Source of the DNA: a virus
DNA length: 42,812 bases
Virus record (IMG/VR): IMGVR_UViG_3300023179_000199
Location: 1 to 42,812 of that record
Reading direction: 5' to 3' (one strand)
How positions within the stretch are numbered: the first letter of the stretch is position 1; each line of letters begins with the position of its first letter. A program made the translations under genes and the position numbers. This document shows, one piece after another, positions 31,758 to 39,004 of this stretch. A model generated the notes under the pieces. That model saw only the letters and a list, made by a program, of their open reading frames with translations. It had not been told where the DNA came from and searched no databases.

Positions 31758-32805
31758 ACATTATGCCGATTTATTACGGCAACTTTCACAAGAAAATCAA
31801 TCAGCCGTCGACTTGAACCGTGATTCAAAGGTTCTTATAGTCGACGGCCTTTAACTGAATACCTTTATAAGAGTCTTTAGTGCAGTTCCTATTGTAAATG
31901 ATGATGGCGACCATATAGGTGGTACGTTTGGTTTTATACGTTCTATAGGAGCGATAGTAAGACAATTTAAACCTACTAGATTAGTAATAGTATTTGACGG
32001 TAAGGGAGGTTCTGCTCGTCGAAGAAAAATGCATTCGGGTTATAAAGAAGGACGTAGTTTACCTACGCGCTTTAATAGGTTTGAAGATACTGAACAAACT
32101 GTAGAACAAGAAATTCAATCGTTGCAAAGGCAATTTGGTCGATTGGCAGAATATTTAAATTGCTTACCAGTTACTGTTATATCAATAGATAATATTGAAG
32201 CAGATGATGTTATTAGTTATTTAGCGACTGATGTATTTGTTAAAGAAGAAACAAAGAAAGTAACAATAATGTCAGATGATAAAGACTTTTTACAACTTAT
32301 AGATGAACGAGTTCAAGTATGGAGACCGGTAGAAAAGAAACTTTATGGTCGTAATGAAATGGTTGAAAGATTTGGAATGCACCCGGAGAATTTTTTATTA
32401 TATAAAATCTTCATTGGAGATAATTCCGATAACATTCCAGGTATAAAAGGAGTAGGCCATAAAACCCTACTTAATAAGTTTCCGTTCATTACCGAACATC
32501 GAAAGGTGGATATCGACGAAATATTACAGTATTGTGAAGCAAATAAAGATAGCAAGTATGCTATTTATAAATCCGTACTAGAGCAAAAAGAAAGTATGGA
32601 ACTTAATTATCGATTAATGCAATTACACAATGTAGATATTGCCGGCAATTACAAAACAATGATAATGGATATGGCAGGTAGGGATTCTAATACATACGAC
32701 AAAAATGCTTTTAAGCAATTGTTTATGTTGGATAAGGCCTATACAGTAATTCCTTCGGTAGATAGTTGGTTACAAAATACTTTTAGCAATTTAGCGGCAT
32801 ATTGA
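31750..32805 (+). CDS. 5'-to-3' exonuclease (FEN / T4 RNase H family) with in-frame UAA in catalytic motif
   Basis: One frame from ATG 31750 to TGA 32805 encodes a FEN-type nuclease that would remove RNA primers and 5' flaps. Motifs in order are KVLIVDG (first metal Asp), TFIRVFSAVP, VIVFDGKGGSARRRK, NIEADDVISYL, MSDDKDFLQLI, IGDNSDNIPGIKGVGHKT (helix-hairpin-helix). Codon 35 is UAA (31852-31854), directly after VDGL. Without six bases (CTTTAA) the motif reads VDGLNTFIR, as expected. A start at ATG 32029 would drop two metal-site Asp residues, so a working enzyme needs the ribosome to pass the stop. Sequence after the stop shows no decay. A hop would give about 349 residues. A true nonsense mutation or sequencing error is the alternative. 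Confidence 0.75.
31804..31848 (+). promoter_or_regulatory. Hairpin just upstream of the in-frame stop (possible recoding signal)
   Basis: GCCGTCGACT (31804-31813) pairs perfectly with AGTCGACGGC (31839-31848). Inside it GAACC (31815-31819) pairs with GGTTC (31830-31834). The 3' arm ends at the GGC codon; CUU UAA CUG follows. When UAA is in the ribosomal A site, the 3' arm has just been passed, so refolding behind the ribosome could push it forward. T4 gene 60 uses a 5' stem-loop in this sense. There is no T run, so it is not a normal terminator. Confidence 0.55.
31849..31857 (+). other. Candidate hop site CUU-UAA-CUG
   Basis: Two Leu codons flank the UAA. A peptidyl-tRNA(Leu) moving from CUU to CUG would skip six bases and resume at AAU, giving VDG-L-NTFIR. 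Single-hop stop bypass between like codons is known from reporter studies; natural use here is inferred. Confidence 0.45.
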
Positions 32806-32827
32806 AAAAATTTTATTATATTAATGT

Positions 32828-34195
32828 ATGGCAGATAAATTATCGACGTACGGTCATAACTTTCAAGTAAAGGTTATATCCTCATTATTAACTGACAGAA
32901 TATTCTTACAACAAGTAAGTGATATCATGTCTCCTGACTATTTTGAATCGCAAGCAAATCAATGGATTGTAGACACTATAAAAACATATTTTGTAGACTA
33001 TGGATCTATTCCTACGTTAGATGTATTTAAAATAAAAACGCAAGAAGAATCAAGTGATATATTAAAGACCTCTATTATAGACAATTTACGTGAAGTATTT
33101 AAATACGTAGAATCAGATGATTTAGATTTCGTAAAAGAAGAATCGCTTAAGTTTTGTAAGAATCAAGAAATTAAAAAAGCGATAATGGATTCAGTTGATT
33201 TACTTAAACGCGGTCAATATGAAGACATTAAAAAGAGAATTGACGAAGCAATGAAAGCCGGAGCCGATAAGGATATTGGCTATGAATACTTATTAGGCGT
33301 TGCAGAACGTTATACTGATAACGTAAGAAATACAATGCCAACATGTTGGCCTTTAATAAATGATTTAGCTGGTGGCGGATTTGGTAAAGGAGAACTTATT
33401 ATATTTGTAGCTGGTCCTGGCGGTGGTAAATCTACTGCAATGATGAATATAGGCGCTCATATTCTTAAAAAAGGAATGAGAGTAGTTCATTATACAATGG
33501 AGTTAACAGAAGCTTACGTATCACAAAGGTATGATGCAGTTATAACTGGTATAGCAACACAAAACCTAAAATATCATATTGAAGATATTGAAGCAGAACT
33601 TAAAAAGTTAACGGGTGAACTTATTATTAAGTATTATCCTACAAAGACAGCATCTGTATCTTCTCTTAAGGCACATTTAGATAAGTTAATCTTACAAGGT
33701 AAAAAACCTGATATTGTAATAGTAGACTACGCAGATTTGTTAAGAAGTACAAATGGTAAGGGTAGAGATTCATTACATCAGGAGTTAGAAAATATTTACG
33801 AAGACTTGCGTGGATTAGCCGGTGAATACGAAGTTCCAGTATATACGGCATCGCAAGCTAATAGAAGTTCTGCGGAGTCAGATATTATTACGGGTGAGCA
33901 AGTAGCTTCATCCTTTGCAAAAATTATGATTGGTGATTTTGTTATTTCATTGTCACGTAAAGTAACTGATAAGATTGCAGGAACAGGACGGTGGTATGTA
34001 ATTAAAAATCGTTTTGGGCCCGACGGTTTAACGTTACCTAGTAGATTAAACATGAGCAATGGACGTATAGAAATATTTGAAGAGACCAGTGTACAAGGTA
34101 AAGAGACCAAAAAAACAATGGAAAATGGCGATGAAATTTTGCGTAAAAGTTTAGCAACAAAATTTAAGGAAATCAATGGTGGATCGCTAGGTTAA
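32828..34195 (+). CDS. 41: Replicative DNA helicase (DnaB / gp41-like)
   Basis: A 455-residue ring helicase that unwinds DNA at the fork. The N-terminal 150 residues are helical (FQVKVISSLLTDRIFLQQV). The RecA-like motor has Walker A GPGGGKST (196-203), the Glu-containing motif YTMELTEAYVSQR (Glu225), Walker B DIVIVDYADLL (Asp300), and motif 3 VPVYTASQANRSS (Gln in TASQ). RWYVIKNRFGPDG carries the arginine-type region. Size is close to T4 gp41 (475). It follows the exonuclease gene by 22 bases with no strong Shine-Dalgarno. No primase (gp61-like) is seen in the window. Confidence 0.9.
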   Translation: MADKLSTYGHNFQVKVISSLLTDRIFLQQVSDIMSPDYFESQANQWIVDTIKTYFVDYGSIPTLDVFKIKTQEESSDILKTSIIDNLREVFKYVESDDLDFVKEESLKFCKNQEIKKAIMDSVDLLKRGQYEDIKKRIDEAMKAGADKDIGYEYLLGVAERYTDNVRNTMPTCWPLINDLAGGGFGKGELIIFVAGPGGGKSTAMMNIGAHILKKGMRVVHYTMELTEAYVSQRYDAVITGIATQNLKYHIEDIEAELKKLTGELIIKYYPTKTASVSSLKAHLDKLILQGKKPDIVIVDYADLLRSTNGKGRDSLHQELENIYEDLRGLAGEYEVPVYTASQANRSSAESDIITGEQVASSFAKIMIGDFVISLSRKVTDKIAGTGRWYVIKNRFGPDGLTLPSRLNMSNGRIEIFEETSVQGKETKKTMENGDEILRKSLATKFKEINGGSLG

Positions 34196-34198
34196 CAA

Positions 34199-34206
34199 AT
34201 ATTTAT
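34199..34206 (+). promoter_or_regulatory. ATATTTAT promoter-like motif before RNR gene
   Basis: A copy of the recurrent motif right after the helicase stop, 29 bases before the RNR start. The Shine-Dalgarno GGAGAA is free. The role is inferred. Confidence 0.4.
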
Positions 34207-34235
34207 AAATACAAAATTAAAATCGGAGAAATTAT

Positions 34236-36092
34236 ATGGATTTATCAAAACGGATACTTAGTGATATTACCATCTTCATGAAGTATAGTAAGTACTTGCC
34301 TGAGATGGAAAGAAGAGAAACATGGGAAGAATTGGTTACTCGAAATCGTGAGATGCATATGAAGAAGTATCCTCAATTAGCAAAAGAAATTGAGGACGTT
34401 TATCAATTAGTATATGATAAAAAAATACTCCCTTCAATGCGATCTTTACAATTCGCAGGTAAACCAATTGAATTAAGTCCTAATAGAATTTACAATTGTT
34501 GTTATTTGCCTATTGATGACGTACGTGCATTTTCAGAAGTAATGTTTTTATTACTTGGCGGTACGGGCGTCGGCTATTCAGTACAAAAACATCATGTAGA
34601 AAATTTACCAGAAATTAGAAAATCAAATAAATCTAGAAAGAAAAGATTTTTAATTAGCGATTCTATTGAAGGATGGGCTGATGCCGTTAAAGCTTTAATG
34701 ACAAGCTATTTTAAAGGCACGTCAGATGTAGAATTTGATTTTCGTGATATTCGTCCTAAAGGCGCACGTTTAGTTACATCGGGCGGTAAAGCACCAGGAC
34801 CTCAACCCCTTAAAGAATGTTTAGTAAAAATTAAAGGTTTATTAGAAAATAAAGAAGATGGCGAAAAACTTTCATCAATTGAAGTACATGATATCGTATG
34901 TCATATCGCGGATGCCGTACTTGCAGGCGGGATTCGTAGAGCAGCTCTTATTAGCTTATTTAGCGCTGACGACCATGAAATGATTGCTTGTAAATCAGGC
35001 GCATGGTGGGAACTTAATCCGCAGAGAGGTAGAGCAAATAACTCTGCAACTCTTTTAAGACATAAAATTACTAAAGAATATTTTATGGATCTGTGGAAGC
35101 GTATTGAAGCTTCAGGAGCAGGCGAACCGGGTATTTTCTTTACTAACGATAAAGATTGGGGAACTAATCCTTGCGCGGAAATTGCACTTCGCCCTTATCA
35201 ATTCTGTAACCTTTGTGAAGTAAATGCATCGGATATTACGTCTCAAGAAGATTTTAATGAGCGTTGTAAAGGTGCTGCGTTTATCGGAACATTACAAGCA
35301 GGATATACTGACTTTCATTATTTAAGAGATGTATGGAAACGTACGACGGAGAAAGAAGCTCTTATTGGTGTAGGTATGACGGGTATCGGGTCTAATCAAG
35401 TATTCAATTACGATATTAAGCAGGCCGCTAAATTAGTAAAAGAAGAAAATGCTCGAGTAGCAGAATTGATTGGAATTAATAAAGCTGCTCGTACGACTAC
35501 AGTTAAACCTTCGGGCACGTCATCTTTAGTATTAGGTACGTCATCTGGTATTCACGCTTGGCATAACGATTATTACATTCGTAGAATAAGAGTAGGTAAG
35601 AATGAATCTATTTATTCTTACTTAGCAGTTTATCATCCTGAGTTGGTAGAAGACGAGTATTTCCGTCCACATGATACGGCAGTAATTTCAGTTCCTCAAC
35701 ATTCTCCGGAAGGTTCAATAGTACGTACGGAATCGGCCCTTAATTTATTAGAAAGAGTTAAAAAGATTCAGCAAGAATGGATTAAGCCGGGACATAGAAG
35801 CGGTTCAAACCTTCATAACGTATCAGCTACTATATCCGTTAAAAATGATGAATGGGGTATTGTAGGAGATTGGATGTGGGAAAACAGGGAGTACTATGCA
35901 GGTTTATCAGTACTGCCTTATTCAGATCATACATACGTACAAGCACCTTTTGAAGATATTACTCAAGAAAAGTATGATGAAATGATTCAACATTTAAATA
36001 ATATACATTTAGATAAAGTAATTGAAATTGACGATTCTACCGACGCTCGAGGCGAATTAGCTTGTGCCGGCGGTGCATGTGAAATAGTTTAA
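34236..36092 (+). CDS. nrdJ: Class II (adenosylcobalamin-dependent) ribonucleotide reductase
   Basis: A 618-residue reductase that makes deoxyribonucleotides for phage DNA, using a B12-derived thiyl radical, so no separate small subunit is needed. TNPCAEIALRPYQFCNLCEVN carries the radical Cys313, Glu315 and the redox Cys324 (11 residues later, as in Lactobacillus RTPR). NCCYLP (Cys88/89) supplies the partner Cys. TTVKPSGTSSLVLGTSSGIH is the phosphate-binding region. The C terminus ELACAGGACEIV has the mobile Cys pair (Cys610, Cys615) for re-reduction. It is shorter than RTPR (739 residues). It depends on host B12 or a salvage route. dUTPase follows two genes later. Confidence 0.88.
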   Translation: MDLSKRILSDITIFMKYSKYLPEMERRETWEELVTRNREMHMKKYPQLAKEIEDVYQLVYDKKILPSMRSLQFAGKPIELSPNRIYNCCYLPIDDVRAFSEVMFLLLGGTGVGYSVQKHHVENLPEIRKSNKSRKKRFLISDSIEGWADAVKALMTSYFKGTSDVEFDFRDIRPKGARLVTSGGKAPGPQPLKECLVKIKGLLENKEDGEKLSSIEVHDIVCHIADAVLAGGIRRAALISLFSADDHEMIACKSGAWWELNPQRGRANNSATLLRHKITKEYFMDLWKRIEASGAGEPGIFFTNDKDWGTNPCAEIALRPYQFCNLCEVNASDITSQEDFNERCKGAAFIGTLQAGYTDFHYLRDVWKRTTEKEALIGVGMTGIGSNQVFNYDIKQAAKLVKEENARVAELIGINKAARTTTVKPSGTSSLVLGTSSGIHAWHNDYYIRRIRVGKNESIYSYLAVYHPELVEDEYFRPHDTAVISVPQHSPEGSIVRTESALNLLERVKKIQQEWIKPGHRSGSNLHNVSATISVKNDEWGIVGDWMWENREYYAGLSVLPYSDHTYVQAPFEDITQEKYDEMIQHLNNIHLDKVIEIDDSTDARGELACAGGACEIV

Positions 36093-36103
36093 CAGTATAT
36101 GAA

Positions 36104-36331
36104 ATGAAACTCTGGTTAACAAGACAACATAACGGGTTATATATGCTAACTGCTCTTAAGCCTATATTTGAAAAAGTACAAGGACAAGAATTTGAAGATG
36201 CGTATGTAGCCCCGGGAGAGCCAGTGGGGATGAGAAACTTTTGTGATTTAATATTAAAATTAATTAATTTAGACACTCCGCTTAAGCGCGGAGAAACAAT
36301 TCAAATAGAGTTACATGGGAATATCTGTTAA
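36104..36331 (+). CDS. Small unknown protein overlapping dUTPase gene
   Basis: A 75-residue protein with MKLWLTRQHNGLYMLTALKP at the start and a middle EDAYVAPGEPVGMRNFCDLI. It has no family I recognise. Its last 17 bases overlap the start of the dUTPase gene, which suggests translational coupling. It lies between two nucleotide-metabolism genes, but no enzyme motif is visible. Confidence 0.5.
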   Translation: MKLWLTRQHNGLYMLTALKPIFEKVQGQEFEDAYVAPGEPVGMRNFCDLILKLINLDTPLKRGETIQIELHGNIC

Positions 36332-36773
36332 AATAAAAAAATTAAGAGAAGACGCTACCATCCCCTGCTATGCAAAAGTGGGCGATGCTGGCCTTGATTT
36401 AGTAGCTACTCATATCATTAGCGAGACTAATAAACAAGTTACTTACGGAACGGGAATAGCTTTAGAAATTCCTGATGGTCATGTTGGATTGATATTTCCT
36501 CGATCTTCAATACGTAAATATGATTTAGAGCTTTCTAATTCTGTCGGGGTTATTGATAGCGGTTATAGGGGAGAAATTCAGTTTACGTTTAATGTTACTA
36601 AAAAGAAATGTGATATAAGTCAACATGAGCATTGGAGTACGGAAATTTATAAAGTAGGTGATAAGATAGGACAAATTATTATTCTTCCTTATCCTCAAGT
36701 TACGTTAATTGAAAGTAATGAATTAAACGAAACAGAAAGAGGAACCGGTGGGTTCGGAAGTACGGGAAATTAA
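36315..36773 (+). CDS. dut: dUTPase
   Basis: A 152-residue trimeric-type dUTP pyrophosphatase, which turns dUTP into dUMP and keeps uracil out of DNA. All five motifs are seen: DAGLDL (24-29), PRSS (62-65), GVIDSGYRGEI (78-88, catalytic Asp81), GDKIGQIIILP (115-125) and RGTGGFGSTG (142-151). Length is normal. A small insertion is present around residues 95-113 (KKKCDISQHEHWSTE). The next gene starts directly after its stop. Confidence 0.93.
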   Translation: MGISVKIKKLREDATIPCYAKVGDAGLDLVATHIISETNKQVTYGTGIALEIPDGHVGLIFPRSSIRKYDLELSNSVGVIDSGYRGEIQFTFNVTKKKCDISQHEHWSTEIYKVGDKIGQIIILPYPQVTLIESNELNETERGTGGFGSTGN

Positions 36774-36986
36774 ATGAGACGAGCGGATGATTGGATTTAT
36801 GGCCAATACGTTAAAGAACTTGTAGTAAAAAATGTACAAGAATATTATTTAGATGAAAAAGGTAATTTTGTTTTTACTGAACATTATCATAAAAAGCGAG
36901 GATCATGTTGCGGTAATGGATGTAAACATTGTCCATTTGAACCTAGACATATAAAAGGAAATAATAAGTTGGGAGATATTTATTAA
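36774..36986 (+). CDS. Small Cys-rich protein, CCGNGC(K/R)HCP type
   Basis: A 70-residue protein with RGSCCGNGCKHCPFEP at residues 42-57 (Cys45, 46, 50, 53), a probable metal site. The same signature is found in a short bacterial protein family of unknown function (DUF5522 as I recall), common in Bacteroidota. The N-terminal half is plain (DWIYGQYVKELVVKNVQEYY). It starts with no gap after the dUTPase stop. Its last codons form part of a 32-base direct repeat with 38380-38411. Function is unknown; acquisition from a host is plausible. Confidence 0.6.
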   Translation: MRRADDWIYGQYVKELVVKNVQEYYLDEKGNFVFTEHYHKKRGSCCGNGCKHCPFEPRHIKGNNKLGDIY

Positions 36987-36990
36987 TATG
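36959..36990 (+). repeat. 32-base direct repeat (copy 1; copy 2 at 38380-38411)
   Basis: The two copies are identical. Copy 1 encodes the C terminus of the Cys-rich protein, contains ATATTTAT (36976-36983) and ends at the ATG of the 36988 gene. Copy 2 ends at an ATG with no long frame. The pair brackets the 394-residue gene and the leader pseudogene. Confidence 0.9.
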
Positions 36991-38172
36991 AAACTAACAA
37001 AATTACTAGAAAATTCTATTAACGAAAAATTAGATTTAGTAGAAGATGTCAATACAGATGCAGTAGTTGCAAATTTTGTAAAAAAATATATTTCAAAAAA
37101 CAAACAAAAATTATTTAATGAATTTTGGAATAATATTCCTTCGGGGCGTGTATTACGTCCGTCATTTATTTCTTTAATAGAAACTAGTACGCCCGGAGAA
37201 AAAAAGCGATTAGGAGCGGCATTTAAAACAGTAGAACAAGTCGATTCTTTAGATAATACACCTTATACTGATTTTATAAAATTGTGGAAAATTCAAGGAG
37301 ATGGATGCGGACCGGGTGAATTATATATTATGTTTAGAGTCAATGACGCACGTATGCAAGGTCCTGGTGAATCATTTGATATTGAGTCTGGAGGGAAAAA
37401 ATATGAAGTTAAAGCTTTAGACACTGGCGAGTCGGGTAAAGCGGCGATGATTAGACCCGGTGCTGAAGGGAAAATATCTAGATTTCCTACTTTAGTTAAG
37501 CCATTGGCAGAATTTTTTGGCTTAGTTAGCGCATTAAAAGATCCAAAAATTCAAACATCTATTTTAACCTTAGGCGATCCCAATGCATTGCAAAAAATAT
37601 TAACTATTATTAATGATATCAAATCAAATCGACCATCCAAAAAACTTAAAGACGTTAGAATCGTAGATACTCCGGGTGATATACCAATATCAATAATGGA
37701 TTCTGCTTATAAAGGTATGTTAGCTTTAAAAGGTAAAAGAATACCTAAAGACATAACTACTTCTAGAATAAAAGTAAAAAGTAATACAAAAGATTCTTCT
37801 TATTGGATAACGCCGGATGATGTAGATGATATAACTAAATCCGCGGGAAAAGATAAAGAAATTACAATTAAAGTAGGTAATCGTATAACAGATGAAAATA
37901 AAGAAGCGGCAGTATTACTCGTAGATCTATTAAATAATAGATTTGTTAAAAATCCAGACGCATTTTTACAAGAGTTATCAAATGCTAAAAATACATTTAT
38001 GATGGGCGGCGATAAATCTGGAATAATTTATTTTAAACAAAATAAAATTAATGTTAAAGAATCTTTAAAAGATTTTGCTACTATAGAATTTTCTGGTGAT
38101 GCACTTAAATTTGATTTAAAAACTGCAAAAGCATCATATAAAGATTATCCTCATGTGATAAATCAGCCATAA
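36988..38172 (+). CDS. Unknown protein with possible PD-(D/E)xK nuclease core
   Basis: A 394-residue protein not assigned to a named family. Residues 105-145 resemble a restriction-type nuclease core: GDGCGPGELYIMF (Glu111), GESFDIES (Asp131), KKYEVKALD (Glu140-Val-Lys142). The rest is mixed helix and strand, with RIVDTPGDIPIS near residue 223. The N terminus MKLTKLLENSINEKL is an amphipathic helix that could serve as a leader, as in other proteins nearby. It sits between copies of a 32-base direct repeat. It may be an injected or internal nuclease, a restriction enzyme relative, or a non-enzymatic structural protein; I give the nuclease reading modest weight. Confidence 0.5.
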   Translation: MKLTKLLENSINEKLDLVEDVNTDAVVANFVKKYISKNKQKLFNEFWNNIPSGRVLRPSFISLIETSTPGEKKRLGAAFKTVEQVDSLDNTPYTDFIKLWKIQGDGCGPGELYIMFRVNDARMQGPGESFDIESGGKKYEVKALDTGESGKAAMIRPGAEGKISRFPTLVKPLAEFFGLVSALKDPKIQTSILTLGDPNALQKILTIINDIKSNRPSKKLKDVRIVDTPGDIPISIMDSAYKGMLALKGKRIPKDITTSRIKVKSNTKDSSYWITPDDVDDITKSAGKDKEITIKVGNRITDENKEAAVLLVDLLNNRFVKNPDAFLQELSNAKNTFMMGGDKSGIIYFKQNKINVKESLKDFATIEFSGDALKFDLKTAKASYKDYPHVINQP

Positions 38173-38199
38173 AAATAAAAGGAACAAAAAGGTATTTTA

Positions 38200-38361
38200 A
38201 TAAACAAACAAGAATTTAAACAATTAATTCGTGAAGAAATTCGTAAAGTCTTAAAAGAAGGCAAAACGGATCCTATAATTTTTAGTAGAAACTCTTTTTT
38301 AGCGACTATAACATTTCGCAGAATAGATGATAATATATTTAAAAAATATAAAAATAAATAA
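38200..38361 (+). pseudogene. Leader copy on a short unrelated tail, ATG changed to ATA
   Basis: Codons from 38203 encode NKQEFKQLIREEIRKVLKE, identical in protein to the leader of the 38449 gene and different at only two synonymous bases (CGT for CGC). The start codon position is ATA. The following 33 residues (GKTDPIIFSRNSF...) do not match the 38449 protein, and the frame stops at TAA 38359. A Shine-Dalgarno-like AAAGG is present. This is either a decayed small gene, a recombination product, or a gene using a rare AUA start. Confidence 0.55.
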
Positions 38362-38379
38362 TATTTATATAATAAAAGT

Positions 38380-38411
38380 AAATAATAAGTTGGGAGATAT
38401 TTATTAATATG
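38380..38411 (+). repeat. 32-base direct repeat (copy 2)
   Basis: Identical to 36959-36990. It ends in an ATG followed only by a short frame (ATG GCA ATA AAA TAA), so it looks like the junction left by a duplication or insertion. Confidence 0.9.
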
Positions 38412-38422
38412 GCAATAAAATA

Positions 38423-38430
38423 ATATTTAT
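38423..38430 (+). promoter_or_regulatory. ATATTTAT promoter-like motif before 38449 gene
   Basis: A copy of the recurrent motif 18 bases before the start; AAAAGGAA is the Shine-Dalgarno. A further copy lies at 38361-38368. The role is inferred. Confidence 0.4.
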
Positions 38431-38448
38431 ATAAAAAAAAGGAATATA

Positions 38449-39000
38449 ATGAACAAACAAGAATTTAAACAATTAATTCGCGAAGAAATTCGCAAAGTCT
38501 TAAAAGAAGCAACTAAAAAATTACCAGCTCATGAATTTACTGTACCGGAAAGAGGATGGCTTCAATTCGATCCAAAGAAGGTTAGTGTAAGTGATATGAA
38601 GGATTTAAAGAAAAATATTGATGCTGCTGTTAAACAAGGAATTTTACCTAAAGTAAAAGAATTTCACATAGCTCAAGATCCTGAAATGGAATTACATTCT
38701 ATTATATTTGCCAAGGCATATGATCCTACAGTAATGAACCAATTCGGTATAAATATATCAAAATCAAGCGATTTTAAAAAAGACCTTAAGAAAGATGTAA
38801 TGCATATATTTAAACAAGCATCGCAAAATAACGATATGACAGATGAAATAAACGATGAATTAGGAGATTACTTTGAATTAATTCAAACTTCTAAAGATTC
38901 AAAGTTAAAAAATGCTTATAGTAAATTAAGAGGCGAAATAGATGGGTCTGTAGCTAACCAGGCTAAATATGCAAAAGCACTTTTAGATTTATTAAAATAA
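38449..39000 (+). CDS. Leader-bearing protein of unknown function
   Basis: A 183-residue protein starting MNKQEFKQLIREEIRKVLKE followed by ATKKLPAHEF. The leader is a basic/acidic amphipathic helix shared with 15188 and 38200. The body contains ERGWLQFDPKKVSVSDM, EFHIAQDPEMELHSIIFA and a helical C terminus (VANQAKYAKALLDLLK); I recognise no domain. If the leader is a capsid-targeting peptide cut after Glu by a prohead protease, the mature protein would start near Ala21. That is inference by analogy with T4 internal proteins. A hairpin follows the stop. Confidence 0.55.
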   Translation: MNKQEFKQLIREEIRKVLKEATKKLPAHEFTVPERGWLQFDPKKVSVSDMKDLKKNIDAAVKQGILPKVKEFHIAQDPEMELHSIIFAKAYDPTVMNQFGINISKSSDFKKDLKKDVMHIFKQASQNNDMTDEINDELGDYFELIQTSKDSKLKNAYSKLRGEIDGSVANQAKYAKALLDLLK

Positions 39001-39004
39001 AAAA

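Noticed and set aside
31852-31854. UAA reassigned as a sense codon
   Set aside because: UAA ends most genes in the window at sensible positions, so general reassignment is excluded.
30726-31857. Group I intron carrying the second endonuclease
   Set aside because: ATAGTC near 31837 and the hairpin recall P7 of group I introns, but there is no room for P3 between the arms, no core elements are seen, and joining the flanks does not rebuild the exonuclease frame.
31804-31860. Intrinsic terminator inside the exonuclease gene
   Set aside because: The stem is strong, but it is followed by CTTTAACTG with no T run, and it lies within coding sequence.
32029-32805. Exonuclease starting at ATG 32029
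   Set aside because: This would remove the VDG and FDGKGG Asp residues required for metal binding, and there is no Shine-Dalgarno.
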